DNA of 64,000 nt from Piezodorus guildinii (Eukaryota; Arthropoda; Insecta; Hemiptera; Pentatomidae). Below the pieces are notes generated by a model. That model saw only the letters and a program-made list of their open reading frames with translations. It did not search any database and was not told the origin of the DNA. Below, in pieces: positions 41,601-51,330 of the stretch (position 1 is the first letter of the stretch; each line of letters starts with the position of its first letter). Position numbers and translations under genes: made by a program. The DNA lies in assembly GCA_023052935.1 (NCBI GenBank), contig CM041294.1:16374635-16438634 (forward strand). The letters are read 5' to 3'.

Positions 41601-42195
41601 CGGTTTTTGTTTTAATCTTATGCTCCAATAAATCAGTGGCTGAAAGGGGATCATTTTCAGTCTTAAATACTGATGGATATTTCGATAATAATTTAATTAA
41701 ATTTGATTTTTCTTGAGGAGGTATATGGTCGGTTCTGATTAGTTGGGGGATTTGTTTTATTATTTCATGGTTTCCTTTTTTATTAGAATCTGTTAATTCT
41801 ACTTCTTCTTTTTGCAAATAGTATAAAGGTAAATATATGGTTTCGTTAACTTTACTGTCGATTATTATATTTTGATCATAGATGCCAGGTTTAATTTTAA
41901 TCTTATCATCTTCATAGTCAATAAAATATAGATTTTTATTTTGTTCTACTTTTATCTGATTTTCGCCTTCTTTCAAAACTAATTTTAAAACTTCGTCTTC
42001 CATAATAAAATCAAACTCTGTATAGCGAGTTTTTATTTTGTTGGTTTCGAAATCGATATTAAATTTCATTTCCCTCATTGTCTCATTTCCTAGTAGTATT
42101 TCGTAATTGGGACTGAAATTAAATAGATAAAATTTTATTTTTTTCGGGGTTTTTAAGAAAATTATTTCTGCAATAAACTGAAATAGATTCCGTGC
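38512..42195 (-). CDS. pol: Errantivirus Pol: end of protease, reverse transcriptase, RNase H, integrase
   Basis: About 1228 open codons beginning without an ATG (the frame opens after a stop at about 42222). Order: protease C-terminus (to residue 60); RT with FPIPNIEDLLGKLGKATIFT, FLRMPFGLSNAPATFQRAMN and catalytic VYMDD (YMDD at 41119-41130); RNase H with TTDASNFAIGAVL, YSDHKPLEYL and KANKVADHLSRYP; and integrase with an HHCC finger ending CDTCGKG, the catalytic IDTLHMS and CDNGREF. At the third catalytic position, exactly 35 residues after the second aspartate, there is asparagine (codon at 39208-39210) where DD35E integrases have glutamate. The C-terminus is lysine-rich. It shares the gag frame, so the slip at the gag end alone does not reach it. 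Confidence 0.92.
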   Translation of the reverse strand, partial: ARNLFQFIAEIIFLKTPKKIKFYLFNFSPNYEILLGNETMREMKFNIDFETNKIKTRYTEFDFIMEDEVLKLVLKEGENQIKVEQNKNLYFIDYEDDKIKIKPGIYDQNIIIDSKVNETIYLPLYYLQKEEVELTDSNKKGNHEIIKQIPQLIRTDHIPPQEKSNLIKLLSKYPSVFKTENDPLSATDLLEHKIKTKTEDPIYSKNYRYPHQFKENIKEEIKKMLESKIIRPSNSPYNSPVWIVPKKPDASGKRKIRMVIDYRKLNRETTPDKFPIPNIEDLLGKLGKATIFTAMDLCSGFHQIKVEESSIPKTAFSTDQGHFEFLRMPFGLSNAPATFQRAMNIIFSDSINVLVYMDDIIIFSENYKDHWKHLEETLKKLEKHNLKIQLDKTEFCKKELLFLGHIISERGIEPNPEKIKAVKDFKLPKNEKEIKSFLGLTSFYRKMIPNYAKIASPLTRCLRKDQKEIKPELYENAFEKLKQLVCSSPILQIPDFNQDFFLTTDASNFAIGAVLAQKKDGKELPVCFASRTLNKAEQNYSTTEKECLAIIWACNHFRPYLYGRKFFIYSDHKPLEYLRTCKTQNARLIRWKLLLEDFEYDIKYIEGKANKVADHLSRYPIEERKLKEPEFDIFHTENSPNNYSQEIVDLLQEMGIEETQEEANNENLEGINNDENIEENNNGEHQEIIQDDISSLATQHSTESSDNRILIVDDKSRPVNVEKNQIIIKKGHAKIQRETIFNNKQRTTIEFTWPYHEKDFEIEEKLLEILRPNITYGIYCSPISDSIESENNWYNALFNKVASLIREKFPTNRIKRYYKLLPDVKNTEDQKLLILDYHIAKTCHRGINETYLVLKTKFYWPNMKDHITEIINKCDTCGKGKYDRRPIKQKFKITPTPEKPFTDLMIDTLHMSNYYIYLIVDTFSKRIFSYYATSYNAIESMKVLKKYLAYFPKPQKISCDNGREFDNNLFKDFLNYLNIELHYTTPNHPNSLGLLNRASSSLLEILRLINIENKDDKEEDKLEQATTAYNNSLNQDLKMTPNEITFGITNETYNESPEIKEYLVHEYHRKMKQLFEITKKGIEQNKERKIGKLNENREDIEIPEDVYIKRQQKKKIDPKYEKGKYVDKRFQNRNKGRKKKLHPDQVKRPKKVTKKKKSNNNNNKPSTSQKNPEITDEDIENVIKEIETSNVTGVSQDDFEFDDELFQVSSDRSAYGSDTDPANTRFI

Positions 42196-42396
42196 CAAGT
42201 TCTTCTCCGGTTGCTGTTTTTATTGTAAAATTTTCTTTTTCTCTTTCAACATCTGGTGGTACAATGTCTGGTCTTATATAATTCTTCCAAGATCCGGTAT
42301 CAATAAGCCATTTACGATTCGCGTGGTCTTTAACATAAGGCAGTTGGCTTTTATTCTCTTCTTTTATGTGTTTTGATTGTCTGGCGGGCCTTTCTC
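42130..42396 (-). pseudogene. Errantivirus protease region, frame-disrupted
   Basis: In the frame one base back from gag, the minus strand encodes RKWLIDTGSWKNYIRP (aspartic protease active site DTG at about 42300) and continues to GTESISV. That frame then stops, and the protease flap/C-terminal region (KFYLFNFSPNYEILLGNETM) lies one base further on, in the frame of the long pol ORF. One extra base, or two missing ones, between about 42130 and 42195 would explain this. The region is rich in A and T runs, so an assembly error is possible. Confidence 0.75.
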
Positions 42397-43494
42397 TAAA
42401 AAAGAATTATTTGGATCTAATTTTCCTAATTTCTCTCTTAATTCTCTGATTTCTTGGTCTTTCGGGTCTTCTTGCTGAATTTGGAAATTAGGCTGTTTCG
42501 GTTTATTCCCGAATGCGCTAACTGTTCTCATGGATACAGTTGGATTTTCATCTTTCTTATTATTATTATAATTTTGATTCCGGTATCGACCTGAACCGTT
42601 GAAATACCTTTGTTGTTCTTGACGGGGCCATTGTTGGTAATAATTATTATTATTATTATTCTGCCGGTAGTCTTGTGGAGGTTCTTGTTGTCGATATTGA
42701 TGCTCTTGTCTTTGATTATGTGGGTTATACGGGTTATTGGGATTTTGCCAATTATTAAATCGTTTGTGATGTTTTTTATCGAACTTTTTCTTATGGTCGA
42801 AGCCTCTTTTGTAATCATGTTCTCCGGGTCTTCTCATATTTCCCGAATTTATGAGGTCATCGAAGAGTAGATGGTTCTCATTCTGAATTAAATTTCTCAA
42901 ATCATCTAATGTTCTTAACTTTTCTGCTTTAGTCATAAGATATGTTCTTATGTGAAGGGGCATGTTAGTGTAAAAAAAATAAAGAATACTTTTCTCTAAT
43001 GCGCTAATAATTGTTTCTCTATTTGGTGTGTTTTCTATCCGATGTTTAGAAATTATTAAAGTGCGGATCTTATCAATTCTTTGAAGGAAATCAAGAGGGT
43101 GTTCCTTATGATGTATTTTGTTATTAAATAATTCATGCGATAATTGTTCAATTGAGCGGCTGTCTCTGAAGGTTCTTTCGAGATAATTTAGTAATTCTTC
43201 AACACGACTAAATTCGCACGTTGTATTTATATAATCAGCTTCATCCGTAAGTTTTGCTAAAAGTTTACTTAATAATCTTTGTTCGTTTAGTTCCTTAAAC
43301 GAGTTGTCCGGTTTACACACGATTTGGTAAACTTGTCTACAAACTGTCACGAATTTTAACAGATTGTGTGGATTTCCATTAAAATTAGGGATATGATCGT
43401 AGTCTGCCGATTTAATTTGAAAACTTGCCATATTTGTAGTTAATGTTAAATTATTTACTCGCAGGATTAAAGAATCTAAATAATCATCAGACAT
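42364..43494 (-). CDS. gag: Errantivirus Gag
   Basis: 376 residues from an ATG at 43494. The N-terminal two thirds resemble insect errantivirus Gag capsid regions (NFNGNPHNLLKFVTVCRQVY near residue 38, SIEQLSHELFNNKIHHKEHP near residue 135). The C-terminal part is a basic, asparagine/glutamine-rich region with no CCHC knuckle, as in other errantiviruses. It forms the particle shell and binds RNA. The stop is at 42364-42366; 31 bases upstream lies the slip site that would take a fraction of ribosomes into the protease frame. Confidence 0.88.
   Translation of the reverse strand: MSDDYLDSLILRVNNLTLTTNMASFQIKSADYDHIPNFNGNPHNLLKFVTVCRQVYQIVCKPDNSFKELNEQRLLSKLLAKLTDEADYINTTCEFSRVEELLNYLERTFRDSRSIEQLSHELFNNKIHHKEHPLDFLQRIDKIRTLIISKHRIENTPNRETIISALEKSILYFFYTNMPLHIRTYLMTKAEKLRTLDDLRNLIQNENHLLFDDLINSGNMRRPGEHDYKRGFDHKKKFDKKHHKRFNNWQNPNNPYNPHNQRQEHQYRQQEPPQDYRQNNNNNNYYQQWPRQEQQRYFNGSGRYRNQNYNNNKKDENPTVSMRTVSAFGNKPKQPNFQIQQEDPKDQEIRELREKLGKLDPNNSFLEKGPPDNQNT
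42397..42403 (-). promoter_or_regulatory. Programmed -1 frameshift heptamer T TTT TTA at gag-pol junction
   Basis: In the gag frame the minus strand reads TCT TTT TTA GAG. The heptamer T TTT TTA fits X XXY YYZ, and slipping back one base enters the frame that carries the protease motif. That frame has a stop just upstream of the heptamer and is open beyond it, as expected. Confidence 0.8.
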
Positions 43495-43837
43495 AAAATT
43501 ACAATAGTAAAGGAAATTAACTTACAAAAATTGAGTACGCTGTCAAAATAATCTTCGACGGGGTGTGAAGATCTGTCCTTGAGCTGGATACCTGACGACA
43601 GTGAAGTCCGGCCAAGGTTGAGTGCAGATAAGAGACTTTGCCTGCGTTGCGAGATGCTCGGGGTGAGTGAACTCGTCCAGAATCTGAAGATCTCGAAGTT
43701 GGTAGTCCTCGGTAGGTAAGCCAAAATCTTGAGTCTTCACAGGTGAGGAATCCTAGGCGGTAGTCCTAATTCTGGATTTGCGGAAAAAGTTCGGATCTGC
43801 GGAAACTCGGTTCTTAAAACTGCGATAAAAATATGCA
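43495..43837 (-). promoter_or_regulatory. Errantivirus 5' leader
   Basis: About 343 bases between the primer-binding site and the gag ATG. Short openings across it have no recognisable product. By analogy with other errantiviruses it should hold the packaging signal and the splice donor for env mRNA; I cannot place either. Confidence 0.6.
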
Positions 43838-43855
43838 GTCCCTGTTTGGGCGCCA
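43838..43855 (-). promoter_or_regulatory. Primer-binding site, tRNA-Lys type
   Basis: Directly next to the 5' LTR the minus strand reads TGGCGCCCAAACAGGGAC, 18 bases complementary to the 3' end of tRNA-Lys with one difference from the common TGGCGCCCGAACAGGGAC. Minus-strand DNA synthesis would be primed here. Confidence 0.9.
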
Positions 43856-44141
43856 ATTTTGGTGTTCGTACTCGTTATTGTAAAAAAAAATATTTTATTT
43901 ATTCAAAAGTTACAAAATATCGATAATAACACTTTAAAAGACAATAATGACAATCTTGATAATAACAATATGGCTATACTAGATCTGACATAGATTACGT
44001 ACCGTAATTACTGCGAGGACTTGAAGAGAGTGATCCCTGGGAGAAGGGACAGGGTATATAAAGGTTAATAGGACTGCTGAATAAGATTCAAGGAATATGG
44101 TGTGATCTGCAGGTGCACTATGGCCTCATGGTGGCGTGACT
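43856..44141 (-). repeat. Errantivirus 5' LTR
   Basis: Same length and, base for base as far as I can compare, the same sequence as the LTR at 36664-36949, including the A9 run. It would carry the promoter for the genomic transcript. Confidence 0.92.
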
Positions 44142-44365
44142 CTATATGAAATTAAAAGTCATTAAAGTTTAATCGATATAGGGAGTTCAATCAAAATCGT
44201 TAGATTCGTTTTTGAGAAAATCGTAAATCGCAAAATGCATGGTTTAAAGTGGCTCTTCTGGTAAACTGATTTTGATGAAAAAGGTTTTGTAACGTATCGG
44301 GCGTATACTTGTCTTAAATATGAAATTTCAGTTTCTTAGAACTTTTCGTTTTCGCCCGGGAGTTA

Positions 44366-44428
<63 letters not shown>

Positions 44429-44596
44429 GACATAGAAACACACACACAGACCTTCTCGCGGGACTTGGCCATTTAGACTCAGGAGACCCTAAAACGTGTA
44501 TTTACGTCGAAAACTGGAAATCGAAAATTCTCACGATCGCAATACTTTCCCTCACTATATATTTCATATATAGGTAAGTGAAAGAAAAAAAAAACA
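44142..44596 (-). repeat. PR-0.9 repeat, second half
   Basis: Continues the copy broken at 36663 (TATATGAAATTAAAAGTCAT and onward). Contains a long CA microsatellite (about 44368-44450) and ends near the palindrome and GTAAGTGAAAG. Confidence 0.85.
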
Positions 44597-45974
44597 ATAA
44601 TTTTATTCAACTTCGCATTGATTTATTAATATAAGAAATATTGGTGATTATGATGAATATTGTTTTATTATTTTCTATTATGAACCTTTGTAATAAACCA
44701 AAATTTACTCCTTCGAAATTTGAGGACTTACGTTTCAAGATACGTAGAACGCAATTAAATTAAATTAAAAACAAATAACGTAGTCTTTCTGCCGTACGCC
44801 GTTCATGGTTTCTCTTAGAAACTACAGGACCTTTTTTTTTTTTTTTAACTTGGCACAAAAATACCAGGGCATCCGACGTTAATTTTAACACCCGGACGAT
44901 AATATCAGCAGATTACTTTTTAAATGGCGGCCGAAATTTAATTCAACAATCCTGTTTTTTTATATCGACTTATATAATCAAGAAACGATGATAATTCTTA
45001 AATAAAAAAAAGTGAAATTTTCCTCTAAAATACGTCAAAGAAAGAAGAAATAAATCTATAGAGATTCAGAATCAGTAAACCACTATTAACAAAGAAAAAT
45101 GGGAAAAAAAAATTATCATATTTGGTCAAGCCACAACTTACAATATATGTGATTTCCAAATAAGTCGGTTATTATTAAAAATATAGAAAAAAGTTTATTA
45201 GAATCAGGATTTTGCATTTAAATTATTTTAAAATTTAAAATGGATTAAAAAAAAAAAAAGGAAGGAAAAAATAGTAAAGAAGTCCATTATAAATACTTTC
45301 GGCTTATTAATTTCAATAATGAATCTTTGTAATAGACCAAAAATATCCTCCTTCCTCCCTCAAAATTTGGTCTTACGTTTCAAAATACATTGAACCGAAA
45401 TAAGATGTATTTATGAATACCTAAGTTAGTAAAAAAAGCTGTTTTCTGGCAGGGAATAAAATTTCCTATCAAACTTTATTTTTTAACGGAGTATAATTAA
45501 CATATGAGTGTGGGAGAATAAAGACAAAAGATAAATACATAAAGCATAGGGTAACGGTTAATTAAATTCCACATCTATCATAAATAATCAGTTTCTTTTT
45601 TTTTTTTTTTTTTTTGTTTCTTTAGATAGAGCAACCACAAAGTTAATACGACGTAAAAAAATAAATGACTCAATGGTGTTATCATAACTAGTTAAAGTAA
45701 TTTCATTTTTATGATCAAGTTTTCCTTGGGAGGGACTTTTTTTCTCTAAATAAAATTAAATGTCTACATGGGACTTCATCCACGCCTCCATTACTATAAA
45801 TCTACATAAATAATAGAAACTTTAATTGATGAAATTATTCCGTTTAATAGTTTTTTTTGTTTTCTTTTTTTAACTATTTTTACTGAAGGCAGTTTCAGTC
45901 TAATCTATACTTATAAACTTAAAATTTATACTTATTATAAAGGATCATTCACTCAACATATTTGATCTTCATAA
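44597..45974. other. No gene seen; two copies of a short dispersed repeat
   Basis: AT-rich. Stretches near 44690-44830 and 45325-45430 share ACTTACGTTTCAAGATACGT-like sequence with 1075-1200. Poly-T runs lie at 44828 and 45595. Confidence 0.5.
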
Positions 45975-46799
45975 TTTTTTTACTTTCACTTACTATATAT
46001 AGTAAGGGGAAGTATTGCGATCGTGAAAATTTTCAAATTCCAGTTTTCAACGGAAATACACGTTTTAGGGTCCCTGAACTGAAATTTCATATTTAAGACA
46101 AGTATACGCCCGATACGTTACAAAACCTTTTTCATCAAAATCAGTTTACCAGAAGAGCCACTTTAAACCATCCATTTTGCACCTTTTTACGATTTTCTCA
46201 AAAACGAATCTAACGATTTTGATTGAACTCCCTATATCGATGTAAACTTTAATGACTTTTAATTTCATATAGGTTTCATTCTGACTGAAGTAGTCTGACA
46301 GGGCTTAAATGCCGATATTTTAAACTTTCTTCCTCTAAAGTACCTTTAATTTTGTTGATTCTATAAGAATAACTATATTATCCTGTAAACGCTGATGAAA
46401 AGCAGGTAAATATATAAATTAAATGAATTCGATACCCAACTAAAGGAGAAAACAGAAAAAATATTTTTTTAATGCAATTTTTCGTTTTTGAACATAAGAG
46501 CAGTAATGTACATCTTTGATATACCGTTGGAAAGCTAAAGAATTAAGAAAAAATATTATCTCATACTCAAGCTTTTAAAAGTTAATATGGAGTGATGAAA
46601 TGAACATAAAACTAACTGATTATTTTAGATAATAATATAATAAATTTTTTAATAAAACACATATTTCTATAGAAATTCAATTTAGTTAATTCCTTAATAG
46701 TTTCACGTATTTTTATCTCTAACTGTTTTTGAAAATTCTTTCATTGATTTTAAAAATGGAGGTAAGTGAAAGTCGTGTGTTGCCCGCACCAGATTTTTT
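45975..46799 (+). repeat. PR-0.9 repeat lacking the microsatellite block
   Basis: Begins with the palindrome (ACTTTCACTTACTATATATA) and ends GTGTTGCCCGCACCAGATTT. Sequence between the GGGTCCCTGA block and AACTGAAATTTC, including the TG tract, is deleted. Confidence 0.85.
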
Positions 46800-47071
46800 A
46801 ATCACTTATTCTCTTTCCTTTCCTAGATATAAAACTGCGAATGGAATATTTTTCTTTCCTAATATTTCTAGCATTGCAGCCATATTAAGTCACAGCTTCG
46901 CGGATGAAAATATGTTTTGGAGGAATCACTCTAATTTTGGAAATATTGTATAAATTAAAATTAAAAAAAAAAACAATATAATAAAGATATGCTTTAAATC
47001 TTTTTCAATAGAACAACATTAACTGCATCTTAGTACAAGTAGCATGCAGTGTTGCGATAAGACACTGCAAG
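46800..47071. other. No gene seen
   Basis: AT-rich spacer. Confidence 0.4.
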
Positions 47072-47330
47072 AAAAAAAAATACAATCCAAAATCCTTCGT
47101 AAAATCCTGAATGCCCCTCATTTTGTCACAAATCAACTCCTCCATAATGACCTAAACATCCCATTTGTTGCAGATATAGCCCGTGATAAATATACTTCTT
47201 TTTATTCTAAACTCCTTCCCCACACAAATCCACTAGTCCGTAATGTATCATCCTTTAGATATTCCAGATAATCCTCCGACGCGATTGAATAGAAGATTGC
47301 CTCGGAACCTACTGCCTTAAATTTAGTTAA
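47072..47330 (+). pseudogene. Jockey-type LINE ORF2 C-terminal fragment
   Basis: Encodes SKILRKILNAPHFVT, NDLNIPFVADIARDKYTS and the terminal R.PRN region, matching residues 810-896 of the ORF2 at 9384-12074. A frameshift lies near 47265. No 3' UTR follows. Confidence 0.82.
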
Positions 47331-47347
47331 GTGCTACTACTACTTGT

Positions 47348-47350
<3 letters not shown>

Positions 47351-47427
<77 letters not shown>
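47351..47427. repeat. (TA)n-(GA)n compound microsatellite
   Basis: About 24 TA units followed by about 14 GA units, directly abutting the 3' tail of the next LINE. Confidence 0.9.
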
Positions 47428-47431
<4 letters not shown>

Positions 47432-50400
47432 GATTAGATTAGATTTTTATTGTCTTAGGGCCTGAGGCCCTTTCTTACAGACAAAGTAATAATTTTTACA
47501 ATAATTAATGTGCCAAAAAAAAAAAAATAAAAATAAAAAAAAATAAAAAAAATAAAAAAAATAAAAAAAAAAAAAAATAAAAGACAGTTTTAAACCATAC
47601 ATATATAACCCTTTTTTCTTTTTTTTCTTTTTAAATAAACATAAAACAGTAAATATTTTAAACTATACAAAAAGAAAATATTAGTAATAATAAACAAAAT
47701 TTATGTAGACTATTTAAAATAAAATTATTAAAAAAATAAAATAAAATAAATATTAATGATAATAATAACTAACACTGAGGGAAGAAATTAAGGAAAAACA
47801 ATCAAATAAAGTAAAAGGAACAAAGGGATATTGGAAAGGGAAAGGAAGCATCTCCATGTTTGTTCAGAGCCTCAAGGTGCACTCGACGAGTCTGCTTCAA
47901 AGAATAGTCGAAGGCAAGCCTTACGGAAAGAGGAAGAAAACCTAACTTCCAACGGTAGCTGGTTGAGCTCTCTCGCTGCCGCGGCGTGGAAAGAATTCCT
48001 CAAGGCCTCAGTTCTGCAAGCAGGTAACTGGAATACGCCCTGCAACCTCTCACTCCGCACCTCAACAAACTCACGCCTTAGGATTTCTGGAACTCCGGTA
48101 TCAAGCACTTTACGGGCTAGGCACATTAAATTGAGGCGGCGATATTCTTTTGCTCGAAGCCAACCTAACTCCTTTATAAGTGGACTTATATGTTGGTCCC
48201 TTTTAATACCAAATATAAATCGGATAGCTGCGTTGAGCGCTCTCTGTATCCTGTAGTCCTCAGCTTCCGATATATCTATATATACGGAGTCACAGTACCA
48301 TATTAGTGGGCGCACCAGTGCTGAGATTATTTTTCGCCTGGTATCGGCTGGCAATAGCCATTTCCACCGTGAGAGGGAATGCAAGACACCGTAGACTCGG
48401 CTCACCACCAGTCCAGCATGATCACGCCATGACAAGGATGTGTTAATAATCACACCTAGGAGTTTCATTTTGTCACAACGCGGGACAACCTGATCGTGAA
48501 TCACCAGTGGAGGCAGCGCGATGTCTTTTCCAGCCTTTTCTACCAGTTTTGGGCTGCCAATCAGCATCCAGCGAGACTTCCGGGCGTTGAGGTGAAATCT
48601 ATTAGTGCGGGCCCAGAGCTGAACCCGGTCTAGATCATCATTAACCCGCTGCAGGGTAGAGACCATATCCTCAGGCAACGCAGATGCCCAAATACATATA
48701 TCATCAGCAAACTAATGAATTCTGCAATGCCTGAGTGTATGAGCTATATCGTTGACATAACCCAGGAATAGTAGTGGTCCCAGAACCGAACCCTGTGGTA
48801 CACCACAGCTACATTCCATCCATCCAGACACGCCACTTATAGTCTTTACTTGCTGTAGTCGTCTAGTAAGGTATGACTTGAGCCATAGTAAGACTGGTTC
48901 ACCGACACCAAAGCTACCGAACTTCTTTAAAAGCGTGTCATGGTCGACCGAATCGAAAGCCCTTGTAAAATCTAATGATGTGAATACAGTTATCATTCGA
49001 TCGTCCATAGCTCTTCTTATATCAGTTAAAATTGTGTGAAGTGCAGTGCAAGTGCTGTGTCCTTGTCTGAATCCCGATTGGTGTGGTGACAATAAATAGT
49101 TGTCCTCCAGGAATTTTCTCAGATCCCTCTCAACTATCCTTTCAAGAATTTTGGATAGAACAGGCAAGACTGCGATCGGGCGGTAATCTGATGGTTCTTT
49201 AGGCTTTGACTTTTTAGGAATCGGTCTGACGATAGCTCGTTTCCACGCATCAGGAAACCTGTATTGCCGCAAGGATGCATTTAAAATATTGGCAATCACT
49301 TTATTGTTATTAACCTTACCTAACATAGCTTTAGATATTCCATCGTCACCTGTCGCACCAGAATTTACCCTACTCAAACTCCAGGCCACATCTTCTTCGC
49401 AGATCTCTTCAAAAATGAGGTCATCAACATGTTCATTAGTAGGTAAAGATATATTAATCTGTTGCTCTTGGTCAAGAGGGTGAGATGCAAAGAACTGGTT
49501 TAGATCATCAAGGTTACATTGGACATCTTCTTCATTTTTCTTTGTCTCGATGATTCTATGGTTCCTTAATAGTTTCCACACCTCGGCGGGAGCACAACCG
49601 TTTAAACTTTCGGACAGGCACTTTCTTTTGGCGTCTCGCACAGCTGTCTTTACCTGATTTTTATATCGCCGGTACTGCATCAAGTCTTCAATGGAACCAC
49701 CTCTTGTCATCATCCAGAAAAAGAAGTCTCTATTAGCCATCAAGGATTTGATATTCCCAGACATCCAGGGAGAGGGTCTTGTTTTTCGCCTTTTGTAGGT
49801 CTTCAATGGAGCGTGCCTGTCGAACAGCTCATTAAGTTTTGTTGTGAATATTTTGACCTTATCATTGACATCGTGGCTGTCAAACAACTCAGACCAGTCA
49901 ATCGTCGTGACATCCAGTTTAAAGACCTCTTGGTCAATGTTTTTAAGATTTCTACTCTGAGAAAGAGCAATCTTTCTTGGTTCAGGTCCCCTTTTATAGA
50001 GAACGAAGATAAGGTCGTGGGTCGAGATTCCTGGAACCTGCACCTGTCCGTGACGCTTCGCTTTGGATGGGTTTGACACCACAATGTGGTCAATCCATGT
50101 CTCAGAGTCAACTGCCATAGTGTGAGTATGGTTTGTTGCTTGGAACGGAAGGATGCTAAGATTGAGCTCACTAAACAAGGAAGTCATTTGGCATGAATAA
50201 AATGAATTACCAGATGGGTCGGCATTGAAATCTCCAAGTATTATAAGATTGAAAAACTTGTGTGTGTAACACTGCATTATTTCTTCGAGATCCGTGAGAT
50301 ATCCGCCTTTTGGTTGGCGATAGACAGCACCTATACAAACACTTCCGCCAGCTGCTCGAACTTCAAGAAACAAATATTCGGGATGATTTTCCAGGAAAGC

Positions 50401-50772
50401 AGAGGCTTTCAGCTCGACAACCGGATACTCAACCCTGACATACACTGCTACTCCTCCTCTTGGTTTTCCAATTCTGTCATTCCTAAATAATTTGTAGCCG
50501 TCGATGCCAACGCTGTATGAGGAAAGTGTTGGGACGAGCCAGGACTCACTAACAGCTAAAACGTCAAACTTCGCCTGCTGGAGAACCAGTCTAACCTCGT
50601 CAATGTGCGCTGGCAGGGATTCCGCATTAATGTGTGCCACTTTCAGCACCCCACAATCATCTCCCACAATCCTTGCAATGTCGGAGAAAGGACCCACCAC
50701 AGGCGCCAGATCATCTGCGAAATCAAACTCCTCCTCCCACAGGCCCACGCCTATGTCAAGTATAGAAACCAT
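47428..50772 (-). mobile_element. CR1-like LINE: ORF2 and 3' end
   Basis: The minus-strand element ends with the hairpin AGGGCCTCAGGCCCT, an AATAAA-like region and a TAATC-repeat tail (47428-47446). ORF2 occupies 50772-47872. The A-rich sequence 47512-47580 lies in the 3' UTR. No target duplication could be identified because the 5' boundary is unclear: upstream of ORF2 come 560 bp of spacer and then the 328-bp tandem array. Confidence 0.82.
47872..50772 (-). pseudogene. CR1-like LINE ORF2 (endonuclease-RT), split by one in-frame stop
   Basis: 686 codons from ATG 50772, a TAG at 48714-48712, then 279 more open codons in the same frame to 47872, about 966 in all. The N-terminus is an endonuclease (VAHINAESLPAHIDEVRLVL, SESWL, GGVAVYVR, LGDFNADPSGN, and STHDLIFV in place of the usual SDH). 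The RT domain has DYRPIAVLPVLSKILE, SGFRQGHST, LDFTRAFDSVDHDTL and GVPQGSVLGPLLF. The TAG immediately precedes the catalytic FADD (48711-48700). The C-terminal part includes KLLGVIINTSLSWRDH and PLIWYCDSVY. One base change could have created the stop (CAG to TAG is the simplest); otherwise the gene looks recently active. Confidence 0.88.
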
Positions 50773-51330
50773 AATTAATATTGTGATGGAGACAAGTCCG
50801 AGTGCAAACCTCTAAAAAAGCAAGTGACCAGAATGTCATAGGAAAGGATAGGGAGAGGAAGTCTAGAACATATTTAGAGTAAATAAAATTAGGAAATAAG
50901 ATAATGGGAAAGAATAAATATAAATAAAATAATAGGAAATAGTTGTCAATTAGGATAATCATAAATCGGATGGTGAAAAAGAGTGCTCAGGTCATGCCTT
51001 CAAAACCAGTATATGAATTAGAAAATTCTCTAGAGTGAGAGCTATTAATTATAAACTTGATTCAAACTAATATTAATAATAAATAAACAACTATTTTATT
51101 TTATTTGAGATTTGAGGTTTTACCTGTTTTGCTTTCTCCCTCTTTCATCCCCCTTCAACGATGAAATAATTAGGAATAACATAGAATAAGGCTAATAATA
51201 TGTATAATTGAAGTAGAGAATGAAGAAAGTGATAAAACAAAAATATATGTAAGGATACTGACCTCTGCTATATTTCCCTTTTTTTGAAAAGTTCCAAAAG
51301 AAAGAACAAACAAAACAAAAATAAACAAAT
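50773..51330. other. Spacer between LINE ORF2 and the tandem array
   Basis: AT-rich, no ORF. On the minus strand this is the immediate 5' leader of ORF2. If the element had a second gene it would be expected upstream, beyond this spacer. Confidence 0.5.

Larger units (their letters stand above)
36664..44141 (-). mobile_element. Complete errantivirus (insect endogenous retrovirus, Ty3/gypsy group)
   Basis: A 7478-bp element on the minus strand with two 286-bp LTRs that I read as identical, a tRNA-Lys-type primer-binding site, gag, pol (protease, RT, RNase H, integrase) and a retrovirus-like env. Gene order and an Env related to baculovirus F proteins define the errantivirus group (gypsy, ZAM, TED and relatives). 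It sits inside a PR-0.9 copy. The flanks share CTA (36660-36662, 44142-44144), or 4 bp if one mismatch is allowed. Identical LTRs imply very recent insertion, but pol carries two anomalies described in its own entry. Confidence 0.95.

Noticed and set aside
42528..42870. Isoleucine-rich ORFs on both strands
   Set aside because: Shadows of the asparagine-rich Gag C-terminus in other frames.
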